From Flavobacterium oncorhynchi (GTDB taxonomy: Bacteria > Bacteroidota > Bacteroidia > Flavobacteriales > Flavobacteriaceae), in the NCBI RefSeq assembly GCF_002217355.1, contig NZ_MUHA01000007.1:431519-495518 (forward strand): a DNA stretch of 64,000 nt. Reading direction: 5' to 3'. Of the stretch, positions 33,829 through 42,937 are shown piece by piece. A model generated the notes under the pieces. It made no database searches, had not been told where the DNA came from, and saw only the letters and a list, made by a program, of their open reading frames with translations. The first letter of the stretch is position 1; every line of letters starts with the position of its first letter. Both the position numbers and the translations under genes were made by a program.

Positions 33829-34455
33829 ATGAAATATAAAATAGCAGTATTTCTGCTTTTGATTTTAGTGCTTCAATCTTGTCAAAACCAAGACGAAAAG
33901 CGTCAAGCTGAAAATGCAAAAGAAGCTAAAAAGAATGAAAAAATTTTTAATAACATCAATAAAGCATGGATTTTTATTGATGAACCAATCAATGAAATTT
34001 CGGAACAAAATGTAAGAGCGTGGACAGAATGGCGTGATTTTATGAAAGAGATTGGAGATAAGCCAAGAAAAACTATTGGCGCATTTCAGAAAAAATCTAC
34101 TGCCATTTCAAAAAAAGCAATGGCTTTAAACAATAATATTCCTGCTGAATTTAATCTGCCTCAAATAAGAAGCCGAATCTCAATTTTAATTACAAAAGTT
34201 AGAATGTTGGATTTGTTTATTCATTTGAGTAAAATACCAGATGATAAAGTCGCTTTTTTAATCGGAGAGATTAATAAAGAATTAGTTTCTTTAGAAAGAC
34301 AAATGGATAAAATTGTTGAGAAAAATAAAATTCCAAAAGAAGAAGGAGAAGAGGATTTTCTAAAAATGTTAGATACGACGCGTGCCATTCCAAGTTCAAG
34401 CGCACCTCTGTCACCAATACAAAACATTGATCAAAACGCACCAAAAGTTGAGTAA
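33829..34455 (+). CDS. small lipoprotein of unknown function upstream of mfd
   Basis: This 208-residue protein has a lipoprotein signal (VLQSC, cysteine at residue 18) followed by a lysine/glutamate-rich helix. The body is largely helical (for example KKSTAISKKAMALNNNIP, RSRISILITKVRMLDLFIHLSK) without recognised catalytic motifs, ending in a Ser/Pro-rich tail. Its stop codon overlaps the likely TTG start of mfd, so the two are translationally coupled. The link between an envelope lipoprotein and a DNA-repair translocase is probably only transcriptional. Function not recognised. Confidence 0.8.
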   Translation: MKYKIAVFLLLILVLQSCQNQDEKRQAENAKEAKKNEKIFNNINKAWIFIDEPINEISEQNVRAWTEWRDFMKEIGDKPRKTIGAFQKKSTAISKKAMALNNNIPAEFNLPQIRSRISILITKVRMLDLFIHLSKIPDDKVAFLIGEINKELVSLERQMDKIVEKNKIPKEEGEEDFLKMLDTTRAIPSSSAPLSPIQNIDQNAPKVE

Positions 34456-37400
34456 AAACGCTTTATATACTACCTATGACAATTTGCCAAAAGCACAGCA
34501 GATTGCCACAAGTTTACTAGAGGGAAATCAGGTAAAAATGAACCTTAGCGGATTGTTAGGGTCTGCGGTTTCGTTTATAATTCGCTCTGTCTTTAAAAAA
34601 ACAGAATTGCCTTTTTTGCTTGTTTTAGACAACAAAGAAGAAGCCGCTTATTATTTGAATGATTTAGAGCAGATGATCGGCGAGCAGGATGTTTTATTTT
34701 ATCCCGCTTCATTCCGTCGTCCGTACCATATTGAGGAAACAGATAATGCGAATGTTTTACTTCGCGCTGAGGTTTTAAACCGAATCAATTCTCGAAAAAA
34801 ACCAGCTATAATTGTTACGTATCCAGAAGCACTTTTTGAAAAAGTAGTTACGAGAAGAGAACTTGATAAAAACACTTTAAAAGTAGCTTTAAACGATAAA
34901 ATTTCGATTGATTTTATCAATGAAGTTTTGTTTGAATACGAATTTAAAAGAGTTGATTTTATTACAGAACCTGGAGAATTTTCGGTTCGTGGAGGAATTG
35001 TCGATGTCTTTTCTTTCTCAAACGATCATCCGTATAGAATAGAGTTTTTTGGAAACGAAGTAGACAGTATTAGAAGTTTTGATGTAGAAACTCAGTTATC
35101 TGTCGAAACACATAAAAAAATCACCATTATTCCGAATGTCGAAAACAAGATATTTCAGGAAAACCGCGAAAGCTTTTTAGATTATATTGCCGAAAAGACT
35201 GTTCTTTTCATCCAAAATACTGATGGACTTTTTAGTCAGTTAGACAAACAATTTGCAAGGGCAGAAGAAGCTTTTGAGAAATTGTCGAAGGAAATAAAAC
35301 ACGCCGAACCAGAAAAACTATTTTTAAATCAAGCTTCGTTTATCAAGCGGGCTTTAGATTTTTCGATTGTCGAATTGGCTTCAAAACCAATTTTCAAGAC
35401 AACTAAAAAGTTCGAATTTCATTTTCAGCCGCAGCCATCTTTCAACAAGCAATTTGATTTATTGCTGAACAATCTGAGCGACAATCATTTTAACGGATAT
35501 AAAAATTATTTATTCTGTTCAAACGAAACACAGGCAAAACGTTTTCACGATATTTTTGAATCGTTAGATGAAGCCAATTCAGAGAATATCCGAAAGCAAT
35601 ATAATACAATTGTACTGCCTTTATACCAAGGTTTTATCGATGAAGAGAATCAAATAACGGCATACACAGATCATCAGATTTTTGAGCGTTATCATAAATT
35701 CAACATCAAAAACGGCTATTCGAAAAAGCAGAATATTACGCTAAAAGAATTAACGGCACTTTCTGTTGGTGATTATGTTACACACATCGATCACGGAATT
35801 GGAAAGTTTGGGGGATTGCAGAAAATTCAAGTCGAAGGTAAAACGCAGGAAGCTATAAAATTGGTTTATGCCGACAATGATATTGTTTACGTAAGCATTC
35901 ACTCGCTTCATAAAATTTCTAAATACAACGGAAAAGACGGAACGCCTCCAAAAATCTATAAACTTGGATCGAATGCTTGGAAAGTTTTAAAACAAAAAAC
36001 CAAAGCGCGAGTTAAGCATATTGCATTCAATTTAATTCAGTTGTATGCAAAACGAAGATTAGAAAAAGGTTTTCAGTTTGCGCCGGATAGTTATTTACAA
36101 AACGAATTAGAAAGTTCGTTTATTTATGAAGATACGCCGGATCAAACCAAATCGACGGCAGAAGTAAAAGCCGATATGGAAAGCGATCGCCCAATGGATC
36201 GTTTGGTTTGCGGCGACGTTGGTTTCGGAAAAACGGAAGTTGCCATTCGTGCTGCCTTTAAAGCGGTTGATAATAGTAAACAAGTTGCAGTTTTAGTTCC
36301 TACCACTATTTTAGCTTATCAGCATTATAGAACTTTTACGGAACGATTAAAAGATATGCCGGTTACAATTGGCTATTTGAATAGATTTAGAACGGCAAAA
36401 CAAAAAACACAGACTTTAAAAGATTTAGCCGAAGGAAAACTGGATATCGTTATCGGAACACATCAATTAGTCAATAAAAATGTAGTTTTTAAAGATTTAG
36501 GATTATTGATTGTCGATGAGGAACAAAAATTTGGAGTTAACGTAAAAGATAAATTAAAAACCATTGCTGCAAATGTTGATACGTTGACATTAACAGCAAC
36601 GCCAATTCCGAGAACGCTTCAGTTTTCATTAATGGCGGCCAGAGATTTATCAGTAATTACAACGCCTCCGCCTAATAGATATCCTATTGAAACGAATGTA
36701 GTTGGTTTTAATGAAGAAATTATTCGTGATGCAATTTCGTATGAAATTCAGCGAAACGGACAGGTTTTCTTCATCAATAATCGAATCGAAAATATAAAAG
36801 AAGTTGCAGGAATGATTCAGCGTTTGGTTCCAAATGCGAGAGTCGGGATTGGTCACGGACAAATGGACGGTGCTAAACTTGAGGAATTGATGTTAGGTTT
36901 CATGAACGGTGATTTTGATGTTTTGGTGGCAACCACAATTATCGAAAGTGGATTAGACGTTCCAAATGCCAATACAATTTTCATCAATAATGCCAATAAT
37001 TTTGGTTTATCAGATTTGCATCAAATGCGCGGCCGTGTTGGTCGAAGCAATAAAAAAGCATTCTGTTATTTCATCTGTCCGCCGTATTCATCCATGACCG
37101 AAGATGCTAGAAAACGTATTCAGGCTTTGGAACAATTTAGCGAACTTGGAAGCGGTTTCAATATTGCAATGAAAGATCTTGAAATTCGTGGAGCAGGGGA
37201 TTTATTGGGTGGTGAACAAAGCGGTTTCATTAATGAAATTGGTTTTGATACGTACCAAAAAATTATGAACGAAGCTATTGAGGAATTGAAAGAAAACGAA
37301 TTCAAAGATTTATATCCTGAAGAGAACGATATTGAAACGAAAGAATACGTAAAAGATCTACAAATTGATACCGATTTTGAGTTGTTGTTTTCTGATGAAT

Positions 37401-37813
37401 ATATCAATAATGTTACCGAACGTTTGAGTTTGTATAACGAATTGGGTTCTGTGAAGAATGAAGAAGAATTAATTGTTTTCCAAAACAAATTAATTGACCG
37501 TTTTGGTCCGTTGCCGCCGCGTGCGAATGCATTGATGAATAGTATTCGCATCAAATGGATTGCTACTGCAGTAGGAATTGAAAAATTGGTAATGAAAAAA
37601 GGCAAAATGATTGGCTACTTTGTTTCTGATCAACAATCAGATTATTATCAATCAAAGCGTTTTCATAAAGTGATAAAATTTGTGCAAATGCATAGCAACC
37701 TTTGCCAAATGAAAGAGAAACAAACACCTAATGGCTTACGACTTTTATTGACTTTTGACAATGTAAAATCGACTAAAAGAGCTTTGGAATTGATGGAGAT
37801 GCTGGGCGAGTAG
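34448..37813 (+). CDS. mfd: transcription-repair coupling factor Mfd
   Basis: Mfd removes RNA polymerase stalled at DNA lesions and recruits UvrA. The frame is open back to an ATG at 34382, which would overlap the lipoprotein gene by 74 bases. The TTG at 34448 overlaps the lipoprotein stop by only 8 bases and starts at LSKNALYTTY, where the conserved homology begins, so I choose it (1121 residues). The UvrB-like module is followed by the polymerase-interacting CarD-like domain (LSVGDYVTHIDHGIGKFGG, about 460). The translocase has Walker A GDVGFGKTE (Lys595) and the DEEQ box (690-693), then the conserved helicase motifs and a C-terminal TRCF domain. A strong terminator follows. Assignment is secure; the start is likely but not certain. 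Confidence 0.95.
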   Translation: MSKNALYTTYDNLPKAQQIATSLLEGNQVKMNLSGLLGSAVSFIIRSVFKKTELPFLLVLDNKEEAAYYLNDLEQMIGEQDVLFYPASFRRPYHIEETDNANVLLRAEVLNRINSRKKPAIIVTYPEALFEKVVTRRELDKNTLKVALNDKISIDFINEVLFEYEFKRVDFITEPGEFSVRGGIVDVFSFSNDHPYRIEFFGNEVDSIRSFDVETQLSVETHKKITIIPNVENKIFQENRESFLDYIAEKTVLFIQNTDGLFSQLDKQFARAEEAFEKLSKEIKHAEPEKLFLNQASFIKRALDFSIVELASKPIFKTTKKFEFHFQPQPSFNKQFDLLLNNLSDNHFNGYKNYLFCSNETQAKRFHDIFESLDEANSENIRKQYNTIVLPLYQGFIDEENQITAYTDHQIFERYHKFNIKNGYSKKQNITLKELTALSVGDYVTHIDHGIGKFGGLQKIQVEGKTQEAIKLVYADNDIVYVSIHSLHKISKYNGKDGTPPKIYKLGSNAWKVLKQKTKARVKHIAFNLIQLYAKRRLEKGFQFAPDSYLQNELESSFIYEDTPDQTKSTAEVKADMESDRPMDRLVCGDVGFGKTEVAIRAAFKAVDNSKQVAVLVPTTILAYQHYRTFTERLKDMPVTIGYLNRFRTAKQKTQTLKDLAEGKLDIVIGTHQLVNKNVVFKDLGLLIVDEEQKFGVNVKDKLKTIAANVDTLTLTATPIPRTLQFSLMAARDLSVITTPPPNRYPIETNVVGFNEEIIRDAISYEIQRNGQVFFINNRIENIKEVAGMIQRLVPNARVGIGHGQMDGAKLEELMLGFMNGDFDVLVATTIIESGLDVPNANTIFINNANNFGLSDLHQMRGRVGRSNKKAFCYFICPPYSSMTEDARKRIQALEQFSELGSGFNIAMKDLEIRGAGDLLGGEQSGFINEIGFDTYQKIMNEAIEELKENEFKDLYPEENDIETKEYVKDLQIDTDFELLFSDEYINNVTERLSLYNELGSVKNEEELIVFQNKLIDRFGPLPPRANALMNSIRIKWIATAVGIEKLVMKKGKMIGYFVSDQQSDYYQSKRFHKVIKFVQMHSNLCQMKEKQTPNGLRLLLTFDNVKSTKRALELMEMLGE

Positions 37814-37833
37814 ATGCTGAGAATTAAAAACTT

Positions 37834-37869
37834 AAAATGGCGTATAAAAATCTTATACGCCATTTTTTT
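37834..37869. terminator. Rho-independent terminator after mfd
   Basis: AATGGCGTATAA (from 37836) pairs perfectly with TTATACGCCATT (to 37864), with a 5-base loop, followed by a T-run. The A-run on the other side could also serve the minus-strand gene ending at 37891. Confidence 0.88.
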
Positions 37870-37890
37870 AATGAAATAAAAGTCTAATTA

Positions 37891-39234
37891 TTATTCAAAT
37901 TTTACATAATGCAAACCTTTGTTTCCAGAAACTATTATCTTAGTTTTAGAAAAAGCAATGTCATTAACAACTGAACCAGCAGGTAACTCCAGTTCAACTT
38001 GCCATGTTGCACCAGAATCTTTTGTAACAAATAATTTATCTCCCGATTGAATATACCATTGTGCATCAGTTCTAAGAAAGAAAGCGGCGACATTCGTTTT
38101 TACAACGTTCCATGTTTGCAGCATATCAGTAGATACCATTAAAGTATTGTCCGTTTTATTTATTCCAAATATTCTATTGATGTTTACAAACTTATAAGTG
38201 TTTGGATATATTTTTGAGTCGGCTTGTTTGGAAACCGTGTCTTTTACAATCCAGTTGTTGTAACCCGTTTCAGACTGTAGGATTACATTTTTTAGATTAT
38301 TTGAACCATATTTTTTTGGATCGTAAAGGACACCCGCCTGATAAAATTTGTTGTCAGATACAGATTTTCCATAAACAGAAATTCCTAATCTAGCACTGAC
38401 ACTAGTGCCGCCACTACCAACTTTTGCTGCCCAAATAGGAGGGTCGTTTTTAATAATTGTTGATCCTTTGTCTGTCGTGTAGATTTGACCGCTTATCGAA
38501 GTAGTAAGAATACAGATTTTGTTGTCTAGATAACCTACTTTTAAACCGTTAATAGCTGGACTAAAGGAGAGATCAACATTGACTTTTTTTTGTGTTTCAA
38601 AAACATTATCAGTAAAAAATGCGGCACCAGTATTTGTTAAAACACCTGTTTTTTCGTCAACCATTTTAAAATCACCGTAATTTCCTGACTGATTGATTCT
38701 AGCTAGTTCATAGCCTCTAGGTGTTATAGCTAATTTTGCTGCTGCTCCAGAAAAACTCCCATCATTAGATGTAATACTATTTATATACGAAAATATAGTG
38801 TTACTATTTTCAAGAGCACTGGAGGATTGGATATCTACATTCCCAAGAATAGTTAATTTATTCCAGCCTTTCGCCATAGTAAAAAAGCTGATAGGACTAC
38901 TGTTTAAAGAGTTAATTTGCAGTTTTAAAGTGTTTGTTCCTGTTGTTAAGTCAGTTGGGACTGTTAAAATGATTTTAGTATTTGAAATTTCTTTTGGAGT
39001 TATTTCGGTATTATTAATAAAGATTTTGGTTGGATAGTCTTTATTAATAAAATTGGTTCCTGTAATTTCTAAATTTTCCCCTGGAATAAGAAATTCAGAA
39101 GAAGCAGCTGAAATTGTAATAGGTAATGGTTGCGCTACAACTGGAGGCGGGGTATCTCCGGAATTATCACTTGAGCAGGAAACAAAAATCACTGTGGTTA
39201 ATAGGGTTGATAATAGAAGTAGTTTTTTTTTCAT
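37891..39234 (-). CDS. lipoprotein with TIG/IPT domain and propeller-like C-terminal region
   Basis: The frame is open from 39291, but the ATG at 39234 starts a classical lipoprotein signal (lipobox FVSC), so the protein is 447 residues. After a Ser/Asp/Pro linker, residues about 35-120 form an Ig-like TIG/IPT domain (IPGENLEITGTNF, TKIILTVPTDLTTGTNTL). The rest has repeated beta segments with Asp-box-like turns (TDKGSTI, KDSGATWQVE near the end), suggesting a beta-propeller of the sialidase/photosystem-stability-factor type. Sialidase catalytic residues are not evident. It is likely at the outer membrane surface. Function not recognised. It is monocistronic, between the mfd terminator and the hairpin at 39325. 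Confidence 0.78.
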   Translation of the reverse strand: MKKKLLLLSTLLTTVIFVSCSSDNSGDTPPPVVAQPLPITISAASSEFLIPGENLEITGTNFINKDYPTKIFINNTEITPKEISNTKIILTVPTDLTTGTNTLKLQINSLNSSPISFFTMAKGWNKLTILGNVDIQSSSALENSNTIFSYINSITSNDGSFSGAAAKLAITPRGYELARINQSGNYGDFKMVDEKTGVLTNTGAAFFTDNVFETQKKVNVDLSFSPAINGLKVGYLDNKICILTTSISGQIYTTDKGSTIIKNDPPIWAAKVGSGGTSVSARLGISVYGKSVSDNKFYQAGVLYDPKKYGSNNLKNVILQSETGYNNWIVKDTVSKQADSKIYPNTYKFVNINRIFGINKTDNTLMVSTDMLQTWNVVKTNVAAFFLRTDAQWYIQSGDKLFVTKDSGATWQVELELPAGSVVNDIAFSKTKIIVSGNKGLHYVKFE

Positions 39235-39324
39235 GGTTTTTTTAGGATTAATTTTCTGATGTAAATAAATGAAATTCTCAAGCAATATCAAAACTCAGGA
39301 TGTCACTCAGATTTTTTCCTAATA

Positions 39325-39354
39325 AAAAAGGGCGCATCATCATGCGCCCCTTTT
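39325..39354 (-). terminator. Rho-independent terminator after the ACT-like protein gene
   Basis: GGGCGCAT at 39330-39337 pairs with ATGCGCCC at 39342-39349 with a 4-base loop. The A-run on the left gives a U-run on the minus-strand transcript. Confidence 0.85.
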
Positions 39355-39373
39355 GTGTTTGTATAGTTTTTAA

Positions 39374-40030
39374 TTAGTTTTTTAAGTCTTTAATAACTTT
39401 AAAAGCAACATCAACTTGATCTTCACCAACTAAAATAGTAAATTCATTTGAAGTTGAAATTACCTCGTTTATGATTATTCCTTCCCAAGCCAAACGTTGA
39501 AAGATGAAATAATAAATACCAGGAACTACAATGTTCTCTTTTGGTAATTTTACCGTAATAGAAGCCAGATTGTCTAATTTCTGAATTAATTTTTCGCGCA
39601 TAAAGTGTTTTTCAACTAAATGATTTACACTGCTGCTCACCACAATATTAGTTTCATTTACACCACGAGACGAAGTATAAAAAATATCAGATAAAGCATT
39701 AATATCAGAAATTAAATCAGCCTGTTTGTTTAAAACAGTTTCTGAAGCAGCAAAAGTGTAATCTGTCAATTCAGATCTTACCGTAATTTCGCCTATGTTT
39801 TTAATGACCTTATTGATCTTATGATTTAATTTAAAATCCAATTCTTCAGTCAGTCGTTTCAGCGACATTACAACAGCACCTTGTTTTACTTCCTTACCAA
39901 ATTCACTTTCCAATTCCGTCATGATGTTCCGAGAAAGAGATGTTAAATTGATAATTCCAAGCGATAACGCATTCAATAAAAAGGGTTTTGTTTTAATGTA
40001 ATTTTCGACGATTGAAGAAACGGTTTTCAT
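39374..40030 (-). CDS. ACT-domain-like regulatory protein, annotated by some as aspartokinase-related
   Basis: This 218-residue cytoplasmic protein lacks any kinase motif. The C-terminal half (about 150-218: LASITVKLPKEN, YYFIFQRLAWEGIIINEVIST, EFTILVGEDQVDVAFKVIKDL) has the alternating strand-helix pattern of ACT domains as found at the end of aspartate kinases. The N-terminal half is helical and may be DNA-binding-like (SLSRNIMTELESEF, QGAVVMSLKRL). It is monocistronic with a terminator. I recall similar Flavobacteriia proteins labelled aspartate kinase by partial similarity; here a ligand-binding regulator is more sensible. Function is inference. Confidence 0.65.
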   Translation of the reverse strand: MKTVSSIVENYIKTKPFLLNALSLGIINLTSLSRNIMTELESEFGKEVKQGAVVMSLKRLTEELDFKLNHKINKVIKNIGEITVRSELTDYTFAASETVLNKQADLISDINALSDIFYTSSRGVNETNIVVSSSVNHLVEKHFMREKLIQKLDNLASITVKLPKENIVVPGIYYFIFQRLAWEGIIINEVISTSNEFTILVGEDQVDVAFKVIKDLKN

Positions 40031-40096
40031 AATTTTTTTTCTTTTTTTTTGTAACTTAATTGGGTTGGTTTAGTTAATTTATGTTATAAATCTCCA

Positions 40097-40104
40097 CAAA
40101 GATA
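40097..40104 (-). promoter_or_regulatory. -7 element of the ACT-like protein gene
   Basis: The minus strand reads TATCTTTG, matching TAnnTTTG, 67 bases before the start codon. No well-spaced TTG is present. Confidence 0.4.
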
Positions 40105-40148
40105 AATAAAAAAACAATTTGTTAGAATTATAACAATAAAAAAATATG

Positions 40149-40520
40149 TTAAAAGTGATAAAAAGCATCCGTAAAATGTTCAATTGCAAATGTTTCCTGC
40201 GTTTTATGGATTGCGGCGATGTCAAAACGAATGTTTAAATCATTTTTAAAATCCTTTTCCCTATCGTTTATGTAGGCATTTACTGCTTTTACCAGGAGTT
40301 GGATTTTTTTTGGCTTAACAAAATCTTGCGGAGATCCAAAATCTAAGCTTGATCTTGTCTTCACTTCTACAACTGCTAAAATATTTTCTTTTTGGGCAAT
40401 AATATCTATTTCAGCTTTTTGAAAAGTCCAATTTCGTTCTAATATTTTATAACCATTTTCTTCAAGATATGCCACAGCAAGATCTTCTCCTATTTTGCCA
40501 AGTTCATTGTGTTCTGCCAT
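40149..40520 (-). CDS. yraN: YraN/UPF0102 endonuclease-like protein
   Basis: This 123-residue protein belongs to the YraN (UPF0102) family, which has a restriction-endonuclease-like core. The acidic residues of the core are visible in KAEIDIIAQKEN and the VVEVKTRS motif, equivalent to the PD-(D/E)xK pattern. The N-terminus GKIGEDLAVAYLEENGYKILERNW is typical. Family length is 110-130. It is cytoplasmic. The nuclease activity of this family is not well established. A palindromic repeat (40572) separates it from the LD-carboxypeptidase gene upstream. Confidence 0.92.
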   Translation of the reverse strand: MAEHNELGKIGEDLAVAYLEENGYKILERNWTFQKAEIDIIAQKENILAVVEVKTRSSLDFGSPQDFVKPKKIQLLVKAVNAYINDREKDFKNDLNIRFDIAAIHKTQETFAIEHFTDAFYHF

Positions 40521-40571
40521 AGTTTAGTTTTTAGTTTCAAGTTCGAAGTTTCAGGTTTCAAGTTTTTTGCA

Positions 40572-40628
40572 CGCAAAGACGCGAAGTTGCAAAGTTTTAA
40601 TTATCCTTTGCGACTTCGCGTCTTTGCG
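40572..40628. repeat. 23-bp palindrome of the CGCAAAG family
   Basis: CGCAAAGACGCGAAGTTGC... at 40572-40594 pairs with 40606-40628 with one wobble and an 11-base loop. It shares CGCAAAGACGC with the outer arm of the 11048-11140 structure. It lies between two co-directional genes (LD-carboxypeptidase and yraN), so it is not a simple convergent terminator. Confidence 0.75.
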
Positions 40629-40665
40629 AGATTTTAATGTGGTATTTATTGAGTATGAAATACTG

Positions 40666-41664
40666 CTATTTCAGAAAAGTAACAGTACTTCCAGCTGCAT
40701 TGACATCAATAGAAATTGTACTTCCCATAATCAAAGCTCTATTGTCCTGAATGTGCCCTGCTGGGAAATTGAAGATTACTGGGATATTGTATTTTTTAGT
40801 TACATCATCAATAATTTCTAGAGCATTTTTACCCCATGGCACTTCATTGTCTTTCATTTTGGTCATTCCGCCAATCATAATCCCTTTTAGATTTTCGATG
40901 CAGCCATTACGTCGCAAATTCATCATCATTCGGTCAATATGATATAGGTATTCATCTAGATCTTCAATAAATAAAATTTTATCCTTACAATCAATTGCCG
41001 ATTGCGAACCTAATAAGCTGTAAAGAATAGATAAATTACCACCAACCAATTCGCCTGTAGCTTTACCAAAACGATTCATCTTATCTGGACCAATTGTATA
41101 AGAAACCGGCTCACCAAACAAACTGGCTTTCATCGAACTCACTGCCGCCGGAGTTGCTCGAGCTACCGTAACAGGCATAATACCATGTATCGATTTATAA
41201 CCCATTGTATTTAAATGGTTATGCAAAACAGTAACATCACTAAATCCAATAACCCATTTTGGATGTTGTTTGAATTTTGTAAAATCTAACAAATCAAGCA
41301 TTCGAACGGTTCCATAACCACCGCGAACACACCAAATTGCTTTAATGTTTGGATTGTCTAATTGTTTTTGAAAATCGGCAGCACGCTGTTCGTCTGTACC
41401 CGCAAGCTGATTAAAATCAAGCCCGATTGTTGAGCCTATTACAGCTTCTAAACCCCAGCTGTGCAATAAATCTATTGTTGGTTTTAAATTATCATCGATG
41501 TTTTTTCGAGCTGTTGCCAAAAGTGCGACAGTATCTCCTTTTTGTAAATAAGGCGGTGTTATCATGTTTTGTTGAGATTGACAGGTAAACGATTGTAAAG
41601 CAAAAATAAGAAATGCCAGTTTAGTGAAGTTAAAATATTTTAAGATTGCGGACTGGCTTTTCAT
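40666..41664 (-). CDS. LD-carboxypeptidase, peptidase family S66
   Basis: This 332-residue enzyme is a serine peptidase of family S66, which removes the terminal D-amino acid from murein tetrapeptides. The nucleophile is Ser142 in WVIGFSDVTVL, with Glu234 in LFIEDLDEYLYHIDRMM and His304 in FPAGHIQDN. The N-terminus has a membrane segment (about 12-28) ending in FTCQSQQ, so it is exported to the periplasm; a lipid anchor is uncertain because the box is not canonical. The extra N-terminal segment distinguishes it from the cytoplasmic E. coli LdcA. Role: peptidoglycan recycling or remodelling. Confidence 0.94.
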   Translation of the reverse strand: MKSQSAILKYFNFTKLAFLIFALQSFTCQSQQNMITPPYLQKGDTVALLATARKNIDDNLKPTIDLLHSWGLEAVIGSTIGLDFNQLAGTDEQRAADFQKQLDNPNIKAIWCVRGGYGTVRMLDLLDFTKFKQHPKWVIGFSDVTVLHNHLNTMGYKSIHGIMPVTVARATPAAVSSMKASLFGEPVSYTIGPDKMNRFGKATGELVGGNLSILYSLLGSQSAIDCKDKILFIEDLDEYLYHIDRMMMNLRRNGCIENLKGIMIGGMTKMKDNEVPWGKNALEIIDDVTKKYNIPVIFNFPAGHIQDNRALIMGSTISIDVNAAGSTVTFLK

Positions 41665-41697
41665 AATTCTTCTGCGGTTTTTTAGTTATAGAATTAA

Positions 41698-41705
41698 CAA
41701 ATATA
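41698..41705 (-). promoter_or_regulatory. -7 element of the LD-carboxypeptidase gene
   Basis: The minus strand reads TATATTTG, a full match to TAnnTTTG, 34 bases before the start codon. A TTG lies 15 bases upstream (41721-41723), slightly closer than usual. Confidence 0.5.
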
Positions 41706-41776
41706 ATAATTATCCAAAATCAAAATATTGAAATTTCCTACATTTTATTTAAATTGGCTCTTTAATTTTTAAAGTT

Positions 41777-42874
41777 ATGCAAATTATTAAACTTCACTTT
41801 TTTTTACTCGCTTTTTTTGTAATTTTTATTTCAAAAGCTCAATCAAAAAAATATAATATACATACATTGGCTTTTTACAATTTCGAAAATCTCTTTGATA
41901 TTTATGATGATGCAAGTACAAATGATGATGAGTGGACACCAACTGGGGCTCAGCATTGGACAAAAGAAAAGTACGATCAAAAACTAAAAAACTTATCAAA
42001 GGTCATTTCTGAAATTGGAACACCAGAGAATTCTAATGCACCTATTTTATTAGGATGCTCTGAAGTTGAAAATAGAGGTGTACTTGAAGATTTGGTAAAA
42101 CAGGAAAAAATAGCTGGATTTGATTATGGAATCATTCATTTTGATTCGCCTGATCAACGTGGTATTGACGTCGCACTTTTATATCAAAAGAAATATTTTA
42201 GACCAACATCATTTGCTAATATTCCGTTATTGATATATAAAAAGAAAGCAGCTATTCAGGAAGATAAAAATGAAGATTTAGGAGATATAGAAGCTAAAAC
42301 TGAAATAAAAAATAGAATTTTTACAAGAGATCAGCTTTTAGTAACTGGCTTTCTTGAAGAGGAAGAGATTCATATTATTGTTAATCATTGGCCTTCGAGA
42401 TCAGGAGGAGAAAAAGCAAGCAGTATATTTCGTGAAGCAGCGGGAAGATTAAACCGTAAGATTATTGATTCATTGCAGCAAATAAATCCAAATGCGAAAG
42501 TAATTACAATGGGAGATTTAAACGATGGCCCTTTTAATAAAAGTATCAAGACAGCTTTAGGAGCAAAGGCAAAAAAGACAGAAGTCCCAGAATTTGGTGT
42601 TTTTAATCCATTTGAAGAAATGGCTGAGAAAGGAATGGGAACTTTGGCTTTTAGAGATTCATGGGATATTTTTGATCAAATTATGATGACTGGTTCATTA
42701 ATAAATTCAGGTTTTTCTACATTCAAATTTTGGAAAGCAGGAATTTTTAATAAACCGTATTTAATTCAAACCTCTGGAAAGTATAAAGGATATCCGTTAC
42801 GAAATACACTAGAACAAGCAGGTTTTAGTGATCATTTTCCAGTTTATATTTATTTGATTAAAGAAAAATTGTAA
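41777..42874 (+). CDS. exported endonuclease/exonuclease/phosphatase-family protein
   Basis: This 365-residue protein has a signal peptide (cleaved near residue 22, after SKAQS). The body is an endonuclease/exonuclease/phosphatase fold: LAFYNFENLFD carries the metal-binding Asn, LLGCSEVENRG the Glu, IVNHWPSRSGG the His, ITMGDLNDGP the Asp-x-Asn pair, and FSDHFPVYI the terminal Asp-His. All key residues of the fold are present, so it is probably active as a nuclease or phosphatase in the periplasm or outside the cell. Substrate not determinable. It is divergent from the LD-carboxypeptidase gene and lies 63 bases before the dioxygenase gene. Confidence 0.9.
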   Translation: MQIIKLHFFLLAFFVIFISKAQSKKYNIHTLAFYNFENLFDIYDDASTNDDEWTPTGAQHWTKEKYDQKLKNLSKVISEIGTPENSNAPILLGCSEVENRGVLEDLVKQEKIAGFDYGIIHFDSPDQRGIDVALLYQKKYFRPTSFANIPLLIYKKKAAIQEDKNEDLGDIEAKTEIKNRIFTRDQLLVTGFLEEEEIHIIVNHWPSRSGGEKASSIFREAAGRLNRKIIDSLQQINPNAKVITMGDLNDGPFNKSIKTALGAKAKKTEVPEFGVFNPFEEMAEKGMGTLAFRDSWDIFDQIMMTGSLINSGFSTFKFWKAGIFNKPYLIQTSGKYKGYPLRNTLEQAGFSDHFPVYIYLIKEKL

Positions 42875-42937
42875 AGGCAAACTTTGCAGAGCATCTCTAC
42901 AATTTCATTATCTTAGCTTCTCATAAAAATTTATAAA

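Noticed and set aside
34382..34447. ATG at 34382 as the mfd start
   Set aside because: The extra 22 residues lie wholly inside the upstream lipoprotein gene and do not look like Mfd; the TTG at 34448 fits better.
37120..37605. 161-codon minus-strand open frame inside mfd
   Set aside because: It is antisense to the conserved helicase and TRCF region, has low-complexity Ser/Phe composition and no recognisable domain.
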